DNA from: Variovorax sp. JS1663
Lineage (GTDB): Bacteria > Pseudomonadota > Gammaproteobacteria > Burkholderiales > Burkholderiaceae_C
Direction: 5' to 3'
Assembly (NCBI RefSeq): GCF_002157355.1
Contig: NZ_LYMK01000033.1
Location: forward strand, 1 to 64,000
Length of the DNA: 64,000 nt
Shown here: positions 19,814-28,393 of the stretch, one piece after another
Layout of the letters: the number at the start of each line of letters is the position of its first letter
Numbering within the stretch: the stretch's first letter is position 1
Position numbers and translations under genes: made by a program
Notes under the pieces: generated by a model
Told to the model about the DNA's origin: nothing
Databases searched by the model: none
The model's input: the letters and a program-made list of their open reading frames with translations, nothing else

Positions 19814-19854
19814 TTTAGAAGCGACTGTCTAAAACCGCTACGACAATGTTGCTC

Positions 19855-20796
19855 ATGCGTGCGTTTTATTCGGGTCATTTCGTGCTGCCACTGCCGGCGG
19901 GGCACCGCTTCCCGATGGGGCGCTACGCCCTGCTCCGAGAGGGACTGGAAAGGCAACTGCCCGACGTCCGGATGGTCGAGGCGCCCCGCGCCAGCGACGG
20001 GGAACTCGCGTTGGCGCACATGCCCGCCTGGATCGCCGCCATCAGCGACGGCAGCGTCGATGCCCAGGCCATGCGGGAGATCGGCTTTCCCTGGAGCGAG
20101 GCGATGGTGGAGCGCTCGCGCCGCTCGGCCGGCGCGACCATCGCCGCCTGCCGGACCGCCCTGACCGAGGGCGTAGCCGCCAACATGGCCGGCGGCACCC
20201 ATCACGCAGGCGCTGATCGGGGCGGGGGCTTCTGTGTCTTCAACGACGCAGCCGTGGCGGCGCGGCTCATGCAGGCCGAGCAGGGACGACGCGGGCGCGT
20301 GCCGCTGCAGGTGGCGGTGATCGATCTCGACGTGCACCAGGGCAACGGGACCGCCCGCATCTTCCGTGAGGACCCGAGCGTGTTCACGCTTTCCATGCAC
20401 GGGCAGAAGAACTTCCCTTTTCGCAAGGAGGCGAGCGACCTCGACGTCGAACTGCCCGACGGCTGCGGCGACGCCGATTACCTCTCGGCACTCGAGCACG
20501 CGCTGGACGAACTCGACCGGCGCTTCTCGCCCGGCCTGGTGATCTACCTGGCCGGGGCAGATCCCTTCGAGCGTGACCGGCTCGGGCGCCTCAAGCTGAG
20601 TTTCGATGGCCTGGAAGCCCGCGACCGCCGGGTCTTCGATTTCGCCTGGCAGCGCCGCATCCCACTCGCCTTCGCGATGGCTGGCGGCTATGCCAGCGAC
20701 ATCGCCGAGACGGTGCAGGTGCAACTGGGCACCTTCCGCGTGGCCTTCGACTACTGGCGCCGATGGCAAAATGCCGCGGCCCGACCCAACACATGA
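19855..20796 (+). CDS. Histone deacetylase family protein (class II HDAC-like deacetylase)
   Basis: A 313-residue zinc-dependent deacetylase of the arginase/deacetylase fold. All key residues are present: His116-His117 (GGTHHA), the zinc ligands Asp159 and His161 (DLDVHQGNG) and Asp236 (AGADPFERD), and Tyr279 (GGYAS). Bacterial members remove acetyl or acyl groups from small molecules or proteins. An ATG at 19846 would add three residues, but it lies inside a GACAAT -10-like hexamer (19842-19847), so I use 19855, giving a nearly leaderless mRNA. Its stop overlaps the thioesterase start. Confidence 0.88.
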   Translation: MRAFYSGHFVLPLPAGHRFPMGRYALLREGLERQLPDVRMVEAPRASDGELALAHMPAWIAAISDGSVDAQAMREIGFPWSEAMVERSRRSAGATIAACRTALTEGVAANMAGGTHHAGADRGGGFCVFNDAAVAARLMQAEQGRRGRVPLQVAVIDLDVHQGNGTARIFREDPSVFTLSMHGQKNFPFRKEASDLDVELPDGCGDADYLSALEHALDELDRRFSPGLVIYLAGADPFERDRLGRLKLSFDGLEARDRRVFDFAWQRRIPLAFAMAGGYASDIAETVQVQLGTFRVAFDYWRRWQNAAARPNT

Positions 20797-21230
20797 GCGC
20801 CAAACCCACTCCACACCCCCGCAACGCGTTCCGCGTCTTCCGCAGCATCCCGACGCGCTGGGCGGACAACGACCTGTACGGGCATGTCAACAACGTCGTC
20901 TACTACAGCTGGTTCGACACTGCGGTCAACGCACTGCTGATCGAGCGGGGCGCGCTGGACATTCAAGAGGGCGACACGATCGGCTTCGTGGTGGAAACCC
21001 AGTGCAACTACTTCGCGCCCCTGGCCTTTCCGCAGACGGTGGAGGCGGGCGTCCGGGTTGCGCATGCGGGCAGTTCCAGCGTGCGCTACGAAATCGGCCT
21101 GTTCGCTCAAGGCGCCGAGACGGCCGCGGCCCAGGGCCATTTCGTCCATGTCTACGTCGATCGTGCCACCCAGAGGCCGGTGAAGCTGCCGCCGACCCTG
21201 CAGGCGGTCGTCGCCGAACTGCGCGGCTGA
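20793..21230 (+). CDS. Hotdog-fold acyl-CoA thioesterase (4HBT family)
   Basis: A 145-residue hotdog protein with the 4-hydroxybenzoyl-CoA thioesterase signature RWADNDLYGHVNNVVYYSWFD near residues 21-41, where the Asp is the likely catalytic residue. It hydrolyses an acyl-CoA; the acyl group is not determined. ATGA overlap at 20793-20796 couples it to the deacetylase gene. An upstream in-frame ATG at 20763 would add ten residues, but the shorter form matches the family start. Confidence 0.87.
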   Translation: MSAKPTPHPRNAFRVFRSIPTRWADNDLYGHVNNVVYYSWFDTAVNALLIERGALDIQEGDTIGFVVETQCNYFAPLAFPQTVEAGVRVAHAGSSSVRYEIGLFAQGAETAAAQGHFVHVYVDRATQRPVKLPPTLQAVVAELRG

Positions 21231-21238
21231 GCCAAGGC

Positions 21239-21268
21239 AAAAAAAAGCGGCGCCCTGAGGCGCCGCTT
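21239..21268 (-). terminator. Rho-independent terminator after the Cys-repeat protein gene
   Basis: AAGCGGCGCC-CTGA-GGCGCCGCTT (21245-21268) is a perfect 10-bp stem. On the minus strand it is followed by eight T (complement of 21239-21246), so it ends the minus-strand unit. It may also slow transcription from the convergent thioesterase. Confidence 0.88.
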
Positions 21269-21286
21269 CGTGCCGAGAGGACGCGC

Positions 21287-21706
21287 TTATTGCGTCTTCG
21301 ATGTGGGCTTCATCATGGCCCGGATGTCGGCCTTGCCCTTGGTCTCGTCGGCCTTGGCCTGCTTTTCGCAGGCACTCTTGGCATCACCCTTCTGGTCGTC
21401 GCACTTTTCCTTCGCGACTTCATAGGTGGCCTTCACCTTTTCTTCTTCGACCTTGCGGGCATTGCTGTCGCTAGGCTTGTATTGCTGCTCCAGTTCAGCC
21501 TTGGCCACGTTTTCCTTGCCCTTGGCTTCCTTGTTGCAGACGTCCTTCGCGTTGTCCTTCAGCGCGTCGCACTTCGCCTTGTCCACCTTGTAGGCGGCCT
21601 CGACCTTTTCCTTCGCGACCTTGTACTCGTCCTGCGTCATCGCGCCCGCTTGCGTGGCGACCAGGCAGGAAGAGGCAATTGCGAGCATGAGCAGATGCTT
21701 CTTCAT
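21287..21706 (-). CDS. Periplasmic cysteine-repeat protein of unknown function
   Basis: A 139-residue protein with a type I signal peptide (MKKHLLMLAIASSC then a cut near Ala22). The mature part is very Lys/Glu/Ala-rich and contains two internal repeats of about 40 residues (33-75 and 89-128). Each reads EKV-x-A-x-Y-x-V-x-K-x-KCD and holds a Cys-x10-Cys pair (Cys46/Cys57 and Cys102/Cys113), probably two disulfide-closed helical hairpins. I do not recognise a named family. It is 33 nt downstream of csbD on the same strand and shares its terminator, so a stress-response role is inferred from context. Confidence 0.75.
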   Translation of the reverse strand: MKKHLLMLAIASSCLVATQAGAMTQDEYKVAKEKVEAAYKVDKAKCDALKDNAKDVCNKEAKGKENVAKAELEQQYKPSDSNARKVEEEKVKATYEVAKEKCDDQKGDAKSACEKQAKADETKGKADIRAMMKPTSKTQ

Positions 21707-21739
21707 GAGGTAACTCCTGTCAGTTTGCCGAGGTGTCGA

Positions 21740-21973
21740 TCAGTATTTCTCGAACCAGAGCGCATCCGGCGTGCGGCCGTCGCGCGATTCCCAGTCCTTG
21801 ACTTGCTTCTCGGCTTCGTCCCGGCTGATGCCGTGGCGTTCCTGGATGCGTCCGAGCAACTGGTCGCGCTTGCCGGCGATGACGTCGAAGTCGTCGTCGG
21901 TCAGCTTGCCCCATTGCTCTTTGACCTTGCCCTTGAGCTGTTTCCAGTTGCCTTCGATGGTGTCCTTGTTCAT
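21740..21973 (-). CDS. CsbD family stress-response protein
   Basis: A 77-residue hydrophilic protein matching CsbD (MNKDTIEGNWKQLKGKVKEQWG is the family start), with a C-terminal extension ending DALWFEKY as in proteobacterial YjbJ-like members. CsbD proteins are induced by general or osmotic stress, but their molecular function is unknown. It appears to be the first gene of a two-gene unit with the Cys-repeat periplasmic protein. Confidence 0.93.
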   Translation of the reverse strand: MNKDTIEGNWKQLKGKVKEQWGKLTDDDFDVIAGKRDQLLGRIQERHGISRDEAEKQVKDWESRDGRTPDALWFEKY

Positions 21974-22167
21974 GGACCAATCTCCTTCTCAGATGATGGA
22001 TTTGTCGCCGGTTCCACGCTGGGACTTCCGACGTGAGAAGACTCTCGCTTTGCCCCCTTGACGAACCGGTAGGACGCCCGGGGCAGGGGTCGTAGGCACA
22101 TGCCGACGCACCCCGTGATAATCGGACGCACGCAGAACCCGGACAACCGCGCGCACGCCGCTCCATC

Positions 22168-23382
22168 ATGATCATCCACAGCCTGCTCGACACCGACCTC
22201 TACAAGTTCACGATGATGCAGGTGGTGCTGCATCACTTTCCGGGCGCGCGCGTGGAGTACCGCTTCAAGTGTCGCAATCCCGGCATCGACCTGGCGCAGT
22301 TCGCCACCCAGATCCGCGAGGAGGTTCGCCACCTGTGCTCGCTCCAGTTCAAGGACGCGGAGCTGGCCTACCTGCGCTCGATGCGCTTCATCAAGAGCGA
22401 TTTCGTCGATTTCCTGGGGCTGTTCCGCCTCAATGAGAAATACATCGCCATCACGCCGCTGCCTTCGGGCGAGCTCGACATCCGCATCGAGGGGCCTTGG
22501 CTGTACACCATCTTGTTCGAAATCCCGGTGCTGGCGATCGTCAACGAGGTCTACTTCCGCAACACGCAGCCCCGTCCCGACCTCGTCGAAGGGCGCCGCC
22601 GCCTTGAGGCCAAGATCGGGCAGTTGCAGGCCGACGGCCTGCGTGAGCTGAAGATCGCCGACTACGGCACCCGACGCCGCTTCTCCAAGGACTGGCACGA
22701 GGAGGTGCTGCGCACGCTGGCCGGCCGGCTCGGGCCGGTGACCTCGCCGCCGCAGCGGGCCATCGACAAGCCACCGCAGCTCGCCGGCACCAGCAACGTG
22801 CTCTACGCGATGAAGCTCGGCCTGATCCCGCTGGGCACCATGGCGCACGAGTACTTGCAGGCCTGCCAGGCGCTGGGCCCGCGTCTGCGCGACAGCCAGG
22901 TCTTCGGCTTCGAGTCTTGGGCGCGCGAGTACCGCGGCGACCTCGGCATCGCGCTGTCGGACGTCTACGGCATGAGCGCCTTCCTGCGCGATTTCGACCT
23001 CTACTTCTGCAAGCTGTTCGACGGCGCCCGCCACGACAGTGGCGACCCGTTCCAGTGGGGCGAGCGCATGCTGGCCCACTACATCGCCAACCGCGTCGAT
23101 CCGCAGACCAAGACGCTGATCTTCAGCGACAGCCTGACCGTGCCGCGCACGATCGAGCTCTACCTGCAGTTCCGCGGGCGCTGCCAGTTGGCCTTCGGTA
23201 TCGGCACCAACCTCACCAACGACCTCGGCTACGAGCCGCTGCAGATCGTGATCAAGATGGTCCGCTGCAACGACCAGCCGGTGGCCAAGCTCTCGGACAC
23301 CCCCGCCAAGAACATGTGCGACGACGAACGCTATCTCGCCTACCTGCGCCAGGTCTTCGAGATTGCCCAGCCCTCTGCATGA
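22168..23382 (+). CDS. pncB: Nicotinate phosphoribosyltransferase
   Basis: A 404-residue NAPRTase (start MIIHSLLDTDLYKFTMMQVVLHHFP, the family hallmark). It converts nicotinate, PRPP and ATP to nicotinate mononucleotide in NAD salvage (Preiss-Handler pathway). DSGDPFQWGE and KTLIFSDSLTVPRTIELY are the phosphoribosyl-binding regions. A typical length is about 400. It overlaps the following antiporter gene by 4 nt (ATGA at 23379-23382), so the two are coupled. A GATAAT at 22116-22121 may be its -10 element, but no good -35 is visible. Confidence 0.96.
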   Translation: MIIHSLLDTDLYKFTMMQVVLHHFPGARVEYRFKCRNPGIDLAQFATQIREEVRHLCSLQFKDAELAYLRSMRFIKSDFVDFLGLFRLNEKYIAITPLPSGELDIRIEGPWLYTILFEIPVLAIVNEVYFRNTQPRPDLVEGRRRLEAKIGQLQADGLRELKIADYGTRRRFSKDWHEEVLRTLAGRLGPVTSPPQRAIDKPPQLAGTSNVLYAMKLGLIPLGTMAHEYLQACQALGPRLRDSQVFGFESWAREYRGDLGIALSDVYGMSAFLRDFDLYFCKLFDGARHDSGDPFQWGERMLAHYIANRVDPQTKTLIFSDSLTVPRTIELYLQFRGRCQLAFGIGTNLTNDLGYEPLQIVIKMVRCNDQPVAKLSDTPAKNMCDDERYLAYLRQVFEIAQPSA

Positions 23383-24809
23383 GCGGTTCGTCCCACCTGG
23401 CACGCTCCCTCCGCCTGCTGGCTGCTGCCGCTCTGCCGACCCTGATTCCCGCCGGGGCCTTCGCTGCCGAGATCGACGGCGGCGCCCTGTCGCCCTGGTG
23501 GGGCCTTCCTTTTGCCGGCATCCTGCTGTCCATCGCGCTGCTGCCGCTCCTGGCGCCATCCTTCTGGCATCACCACGACGGCAAGGTATCGGCCGCCTGG
23601 GCGCTGGCCTTCCTGCTGCCTTTCGCCGCGATCCACGGCATCGGGCTGGCCGGGATGCAGTTGGTTCATGCGCTGCTGGCCGAGTACATCCCCTTCATCC
23701 TCCTGCTGACCGCGCTGTTCGTGGTGGCCGGCGGCATCCACATCCGCGGCAATCTGCATGGCTCCCCCGGGCTCAACACCGCGATCCTCGCGATCGGCGC
23801 GGCCCTGGCGAGCCTGATGGGCACGACCGGCGCGTCCATGCTGCTGATCCGGCCTCTGATCCGCGCCAACGACAACCGGCGGCACCGGGTGCACGTGATC
23901 GTGTTCTTCATCTTCATCGTGTCGAACGTGGGGGGCTCGCTCACGCCGCTGGGCGATCCGCCACTGTTCCTGGGCTTCCTCAAAGGCGTGGACTTCTTCT
24001 GGACGGCGCGGCACATCGCGCTCGATACGCTGTTCATCGTCGGCATCCTGCTGGCGCTGTTCTACGCGCTCGACCGCCGGTACTACCGCAAGGAAGGCGT
24101 GCTGCCCATCGACCCGACGCCCGATTCGCGCGGCCTTCGCTTCGAGGGCGCGGCGAACTTCTGGCTGCTGGGCGGCATCGTCGGGCTGGTGCTGATGAGC
24201 GGGATCTGGAAGTCGCCCATCCGCTTCGACATCCTCGGCACGGAGGTCGGCTTGCCGGGCCTCGTGCGCGACCTGGGCCTGGTCGGCATCACCCTGCTGT
24301 CGTTGAAGATCACGGCACCCCAGGTGCACGCGGACAACCAGTTCAGCTGGGCACCGATGGCAGAGGTGGCCAAGCTCTTCGCGGGCATCTTCCTCACCAT
24401 CATCCCGGTGATCGCGATGCTCAGGGCGGGCGCGCAGGGGCCCTTCGGCGCGATCGTCTCGGCCGTGACGCGGCCCGACGGCCAGCCCGATCCGGCGATG
24501 TACTTCTGGGCCACCGGCGTGCTGAGCTCCTTCCTGGACAATGCACCCACCTACCTGGTCTTCTTCAACACCGCGGGCGGCGACGCGCAGGCCCTCATGG
24601 GGCCGCAGGCGGCCACGCTGGCCGCCATCTCGGCGGGCGCGGTGTTCATGGGGGCCAACACCTACATCGGCAATGCGCCCAACCTGATGGTCAAGGCCAT
24701 CGCGGAAAGCCGGGGCGTGCGCATGCCGAGTTTCTTCGGCTACATGATGTGGTCGGGCGCCATCCTCGTGCCGCTGTTCATCCTCTCCACCTTCATCTTC
24801 TTCCGCTGA
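23379..24809 (+). CDS. Sodium:proton antiporter, NhaD-like (ion transporter superfamily)
   Basis: A 476-residue membrane protein with about 12 segments after a cleavable or uncleaved N-terminal hydrophobic stretch (ending PAGAFAAEI). GTTGASMLLIRPLIRAN and SNVGGSLTPLGDPPLFLGFLKG are typical of NhaD/ArsB-type Na+/H+ antiporters, and SSFLDNAPTYLVFF and GANTYIGNAPNLMVKAI are the C-terminal repeat equivalents. It is predicted to exchange Na+ for H+ at the inner membrane. Translational coupling to pncB is unusual. Confidence 0.85.
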   Translation: MSGSSHLARSLRLLAAAALPTLIPAGAFAAEIDGGALSPWWGLPFAGILLSIALLPLLAPSFWHHHDGKVSAAWALAFLLPFAAIHGIGLAGMQLVHALLAEYIPFILLLTALFVVAGGIHIRGNLHGSPGLNTAILAIGAALASLMGTTGASMLLIRPLIRANDNRRHRVHVIVFFIFIVSNVGGSLTPLGDPPLFLGFLKGVDFFWTARHIALDTLFIVGILLALFYALDRRYYRKEGVLPIDPTPDSRGLRFEGAANFWLLGGIVGLVLMSGIWKSPIRFDILGTEVGLPGLVRDLGLVGITLLSLKITAPQVHADNQFSWAPMAEVAKLFAGIFLTIIPVIAMLRAGAQGPFGAIVSAVTRPDGQPDPAMYFWATGVLSSFLDNAPTYLVFFNTAGGDAQALMGPQAATLAAISAGAVFMGANTYIGNAPNLMVKAIAESRGVRMPSFFGYMMWSGAILVPLFILSTFIFFR

Positions 24810-24811
24810 CC

Positions 24812-25798
24812 ATGAGCAAACCCAGAATCCTCGTCGCCCGTTCGGTCTTCCCTGAAACCATCGCGCGGCTGCAGCAGCATTTCGAAGTCGAATCCAACCA
24901 GGACGACCGTGGCTGGAGCAAAGCCGAGCTGATCGTCAGGCTCAAGGACAAGCAGGGCGCCTTCACCACCGGCAGCGAGCGCATCGATGCCGAGGTGCTG
25001 GCCGCCTGTCCCGAACTGAAGATCTGCGCCAACATGGCCGTGGGCTACAACAACTTCGATGTTGACGCGATGACCGCCCACGGCGTGCTGGCCACCAACG
25101 CGCCCGACGTGCTGACCGAGACCACCGCCGACTTCGGCTTCGCGCTGCTGATGGCGACCGCCCGCCGCATCACCGAGAGCGAGCATTTCCTGCGTGCGGG
25201 AAAGTGGGAGAAGTGGAGCTATGACATGTTCGCCGGTGCCGAGGTGTATGGCAGCACGCTCGGCATCATCGGCATGGGGCGCATCGGGCAGGGCATCGCC
25301 AGGCGCGGCGCGCTCGGCTTCGGCATGAAGGTGATCTACCACAACCGCTCCCGGCTCGACGCGGCCCTCGAGGCCGAATGCAAGGCCAGGTACGTGGGCA
25401 AGGAAGAACTGCTGAAGACCGCCGACCACATCGTGCTGGTGGTGCCTTACTCGCCAGCCTCGCACCACACCATCGGCGCCGCCGAATTGGCGCTGATGAA
25501 GCCGACCGCCACGCTGGTGAACATCGCGCGCGGCGGCATCGTGGACGATGCGGCGCTGGCCGCGGCGCTGCGCGACAGGCGCATTGCGGCAGCCGGGCTG
25601 GACGTCTTCGAGGGCGAGCCCAAGGTGCATCCGGACCTGCTGACGGTGCCGAACGTGGTGCTCACCCCGCACATCGCCAGCGCCACCATCCCGACGCGGC
25701 GCGCCATGGCCGACCTGGCGGCGGACAACCTGATCGGCTTCCTGGTGCACGGCAAGCCGCTCACGCCGCTGAACCCCGCGGTGCTGGGAGGCAAGTAG
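24812..25798 (+). CDS. D-2-hydroxyacid dehydrogenase (glyoxylate/hydroxypyruvate or 2-ketogluconate reductase, GhrB-like)
   Basis: A 328-residue NAD(P)-dependent D-2-hydroxyacid dehydrogenase. The Rossmann motif GMGRIGQGIARR lies near residue 155, the catalytic Arg is in VNIARGGIVDD, Glu in DVFEGEPKVHP and His in VLTPHIASAT. GhrB-type enzymes reduce glyoxylate, hydroxypyruvate or 2-keto-D-gluconate. The start is 2 nt after the antiporter stop, so it belongs to the pncB unit. Confidence 0.9.
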   Translation: MSKPRILVARSVFPETIARLQQHFEVESNQDDRGWSKAELIVRLKDKQGAFTTGSERIDAEVLAACPELKICANMAVGYNNFDVDAMTAHGVLATNAPDVLTETTADFGFALLMATARRITESEHFLRAGKWEKWSYDMFAGAEVYGSTLGIIGMGRIGQGIARRGALGFGMKVIYHNRSRLDAALEAECKARYVGKEELLKTADHIVLVVPYSPASHHTIGAAELALMKPTATLVNIARGGIVDDAALAAALRDRRIAAAGLDVFEGEPKVHPDLLTVPNVVLTPHIASATIPTRRAMADLAADNLIGFLVHGKPLTPLNPAVLGGK

Positions 25799-25804
25799 TC
25801 GGTC

Positions 25805-27154
25805 ATGCCCTTGCCGGAAACCTGGATCCTCGCGGGCCTGGCGGCCCTCAACCTCCTGCTGCTGATCTGGCTGCTGCTGCGCCGCCCGCCCGCGCCCGAC
25901 CACACGGCGCTGATCGCCACGCTAGGCTCCGCCAACGAGCGCATCGAGCGCGAACTGCGGCACGAGATCGGCGAATCCTCGCGCGGCGCGCGCCAGGAGA
26001 CCAGCCAGGCCTTCGCCACCTTCCAGCAGGCGCTGGTTCAGCAGGGGGCCGAGGCGACGCGCACGCAGAACGCGCAGATCGACGCCTTTGCCCAGCAGCT
26101 GAACTTGCTGCAGAAGACCTTGGCCGACACCCTCAACACGCAGCTGCAGGGGCTGGCCGAATCGAATGCGCGTCGGCTCGCCGAGGTGCGCGCCACCATG
26201 GAGGCGCAGCTCGCGCAACTCCAGCAGAGCAACACCGCCAAGCTGGACGAAATGCGCCAGACGGTCGACGAGAAGCTGCAAAGCACCCTCGAAGCCCGCC
26301 TGGGGGAGAGCTTCAAGCAGGTGGCGGACCGGCTGGAGCAGGTGCACAAGGGCCTGGGCGAGATGCAGACGCTGGCGGTGGGCGTCGGCAACCTGCAGCG
26401 CGTGCTGACCAACGTGAAGACGCGCGGCGTGTTCGGCGAGGTGCAGCTCGAAGCCCTGCTCGAGCAGGTATTGACGCCCGAGCAGTACGCCCGCCAGGTC
26501 GAGACAAAGCCGCGCAGCGGCCAGCGGGTGGACTTCGCGATCCGCTTCCCGGGCCGCGGCAGCGAGGGCGCGCCGGTCTGGTTGCCGATCGACGCCAAAT
26601 TCCCGCGCGACGACTACGAGCGCCTGCTGGATGCGCACGAACGGGTCGATGCCGGGGCTGCCGAGCTGGCGGCGCGGGCGCTGGAGACGCGCATCCGCAC
26701 TGAGGCCAAGTCGATCGCCGAGAACTATCTCGCGGCGCCGCACACCACCGATTTCGCCATCCTGTTCCTGCCGGTCGAGAGCCTGTATGCCGAGGTGCTG
26801 CGGCGCCCCGGACTGATGGACGCGATCCAGCGCCAGCACCGCGTGACCCTGGCCGGGCCGACCACGCTGCTGGCCATGCTCAACAGCCTGCACATGGGCT
26901 TCCGCACGCTGGCGCTGGAGCAGCAGGCCTCGGAGGTGTGGAAGGTGCTGGGCGCGGTCAAGACCGAGTTCGAGCGCTACGGCGAGTGGGTGGCGCGCAT
27001 CAAGGAGCAGGTGGCCAAGGCCTCCGACACGCTGGACAAGGCCGACACCCGCGCCAAACAGATGCGCCTGGCCCTGCGCAAGGTGGAGGCGCTGCCGGAG
27101 GCCCAGTCGCAGGCATTGCTGCCGGCGGCGGACGAGGGCGACCTCGTTCCGTGA
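25805..27154 (+). CDS. rmuC: DNA recombination protein RmuC
   Basis: A 449-residue RmuC. An N-terminal membrane anchor (about 8-25) is followed by a long coiled coil (about 35-190, Gln/Glu/Ala-rich) and the RmuC nuclease-like domain (about 190-400; GVFGEVQLEALLEQVL, FAIRFPGRG, WLPIDAKFPRDDYERL). RmuC limits inversions at short inverted repeats and is related to restriction-endonuclease folds. It begins 6 nt after the dehydrogenase stop. Confidence 0.94.
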   Translation: MPLPETWILAGLAALNLLLLIWLLLRRPPAPDHTALIATLGSANERIERELRHEIGESSRGARQETSQAFATFQQALVQQGAEATRTQNAQIDAFAQQLNLLQKTLADTLNTQLQGLAESNARRLAEVRATMEAQLAQLQQSNTAKLDEMRQTVDEKLQSTLEARLGESFKQVADRLEQVHKGLGEMQTLAVGVGNLQRVLTNVKTRGVFGEVQLEALLEQVLTPEQYARQVETKPRSGQRVDFAIRFPGRGSEGAPVWLPIDAKFPRDDYERLLDAHERVDAGAAELAARALETRIRTEAKSIAENYLAAPHTTDFAILFLPVESLYAEVLRRPGLMDAIQRQHRVTLAGPTTLLAMLNSLHMGFRTLALEQQASEVWKVLGAVKTEFERYGEWVARIKEQVAKASDTLDKADTRAKQMRLALRKVEALPEAQSQALLPAADEGDLVP

Positions 27155-27211
27155 GCCCCGCCCGGTCGTTCCGAAGGGGCTCGTACCGCAGCCGGAGGGG
27201 AGGGTAGGCCT

Positions 27212-28393
27212 ATGTCTGCCGAGCTGCTTCGCCTCATCGCGGCCCAGATCTGCCTGCATGCCGCCATGGCCGGCATGCGCCTGGGTGCACCGCTGCTCGC
27301 GCTGCAGCAGGGTTACAGCGCGGCAGCGGTCGGCGTGCTGATCGCGCTGTTCGCGCTGACGCAGGTCTTCCTCGCGCTGCCGGCCGGGCGCTTCGCCGAC
27401 CGGCACGGACTCAAGCGGCCGCTCGCGCTGTCAGTGGCCGCGGCATCGGCCGGGACGGCGCTGGCCGCGGCCTGGCCCGTGTTTCCGGTGATGTGCCTGG
27501 CGGCGCTGATGACCGGCGGCGCCACGGGCGCTGCCGTCATCGCGCTGCAGCGCCACGTCGGCCGTGCGGCGTCCAACCCGGTGCAGCTCAAGCAGGTGTT
27601 CAGCTGGCTGGCGATCGCGCCGGCCGCGGCGAACTTCCTCGGCCCTTTCGTCGCCGGCCTGCTGATCGACCATGCGGGCCGCAGTCCAGCCGATCTGCCG
27701 GGCTTTCGCATCTCCTTCGTCGTGCTGGCGCTGCTGCCGCTCGCCGGCTGGCTGTTCGCGCGCGCCACGCAGGAACTGCCGCGCGTGCCGCAGCCCGCCG
27801 ACGGCAGCAGGCCGCGTGCCTGGGACCTGCTGCACCAGCCCATGTTCCGCCGCCTGCTGTTCGTGAACTGGCTGCAGTCCTCCAGCTGGGACGTGCACGC
27901 ATTCCTGCTGCCCGTGCTGGGCCACGAGCGTGGCCTGGGCGCTTCGGTGATCGGCTCGATCCTCGGCGCCTTCGCGATCGCTGCTGCGCTGATCCGGATC
28001 GTGCTGCCGCTGGTGGCGGCACGCGCGTCGGAGCGCAGCGTGATCGCAACCTCGTCGGTGGTGACAGCGCTGGTGTTCGCGGTCTATCCGTTTCTGTCCT
28101 CGGCGCTGACGATGGGCGTCTGCTCGGTGGTGCTCGGCTTCGCGCTCGGCGCGGTCCAGCCGATGGTCATGAGCATGCTGCACCAGATCACGCCCCATGC
28201 GCGGCACGGCGAGGCGCTCGGGCTGCGGCTGATGACCATCAACGCGTCCAGCGTCGCGATGCCGATGCTGTTCGGCTCGATCGGCGCGCTGGTCGGGATC
28301 TCAGGTGTGTTCTGGCTGGTCGGCGGTATGGTGGCGCTGGGAACGCGCGTCGTGTGGGGACTGAAGGTCCCCGCCCACGATCAGAGCTTGTAG
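27212..28393 (+). CDS. MFS transporter
   Basis: A 393-residue major facilitator with 12 predicted segments. Motif A is LPAGRFADRHGLKRPLALS near residues 58-76. The gene starts 57 nt after rmuC, with GGAGGGGAGGG about 10 nt before the ATG. No substrate clue is visible. The last 13 bp overlap the convergent LOG gene. Confidence 0.85.
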   Translation: MSAELLRLIAAQICLHAAMAGMRLGAPLLALQQGYSAAAVGVLIALFALTQVFLALPAGRFADRHGLKRPLALSVAAASAGTALAAAWPVFPVMCLAALMTGGATGAAVIALQRHVGRAASNPVQLKQVFSWLAIAPAAANFLGPFVAGLLIDHAGRSPADLPGFRISFVVLALLPLAGWLFARATQELPRVPQPADGSRPRAWDLLHQPMFRRLLFVNWLQSSSWDVHAFLLPVLGHERGLGASVIGSILGAFAIAAALIRIVLPLVAARASERSVIATSSVVTALVFAVYPFLSSALTMGVCSVVLGFALGAVQPMVMSMLHQITPHARHGEALGLRLMTINASSVAMPMLFGSIGALVGISGVFWLVGGMVALGTRVVWGLKVPAHDQSL

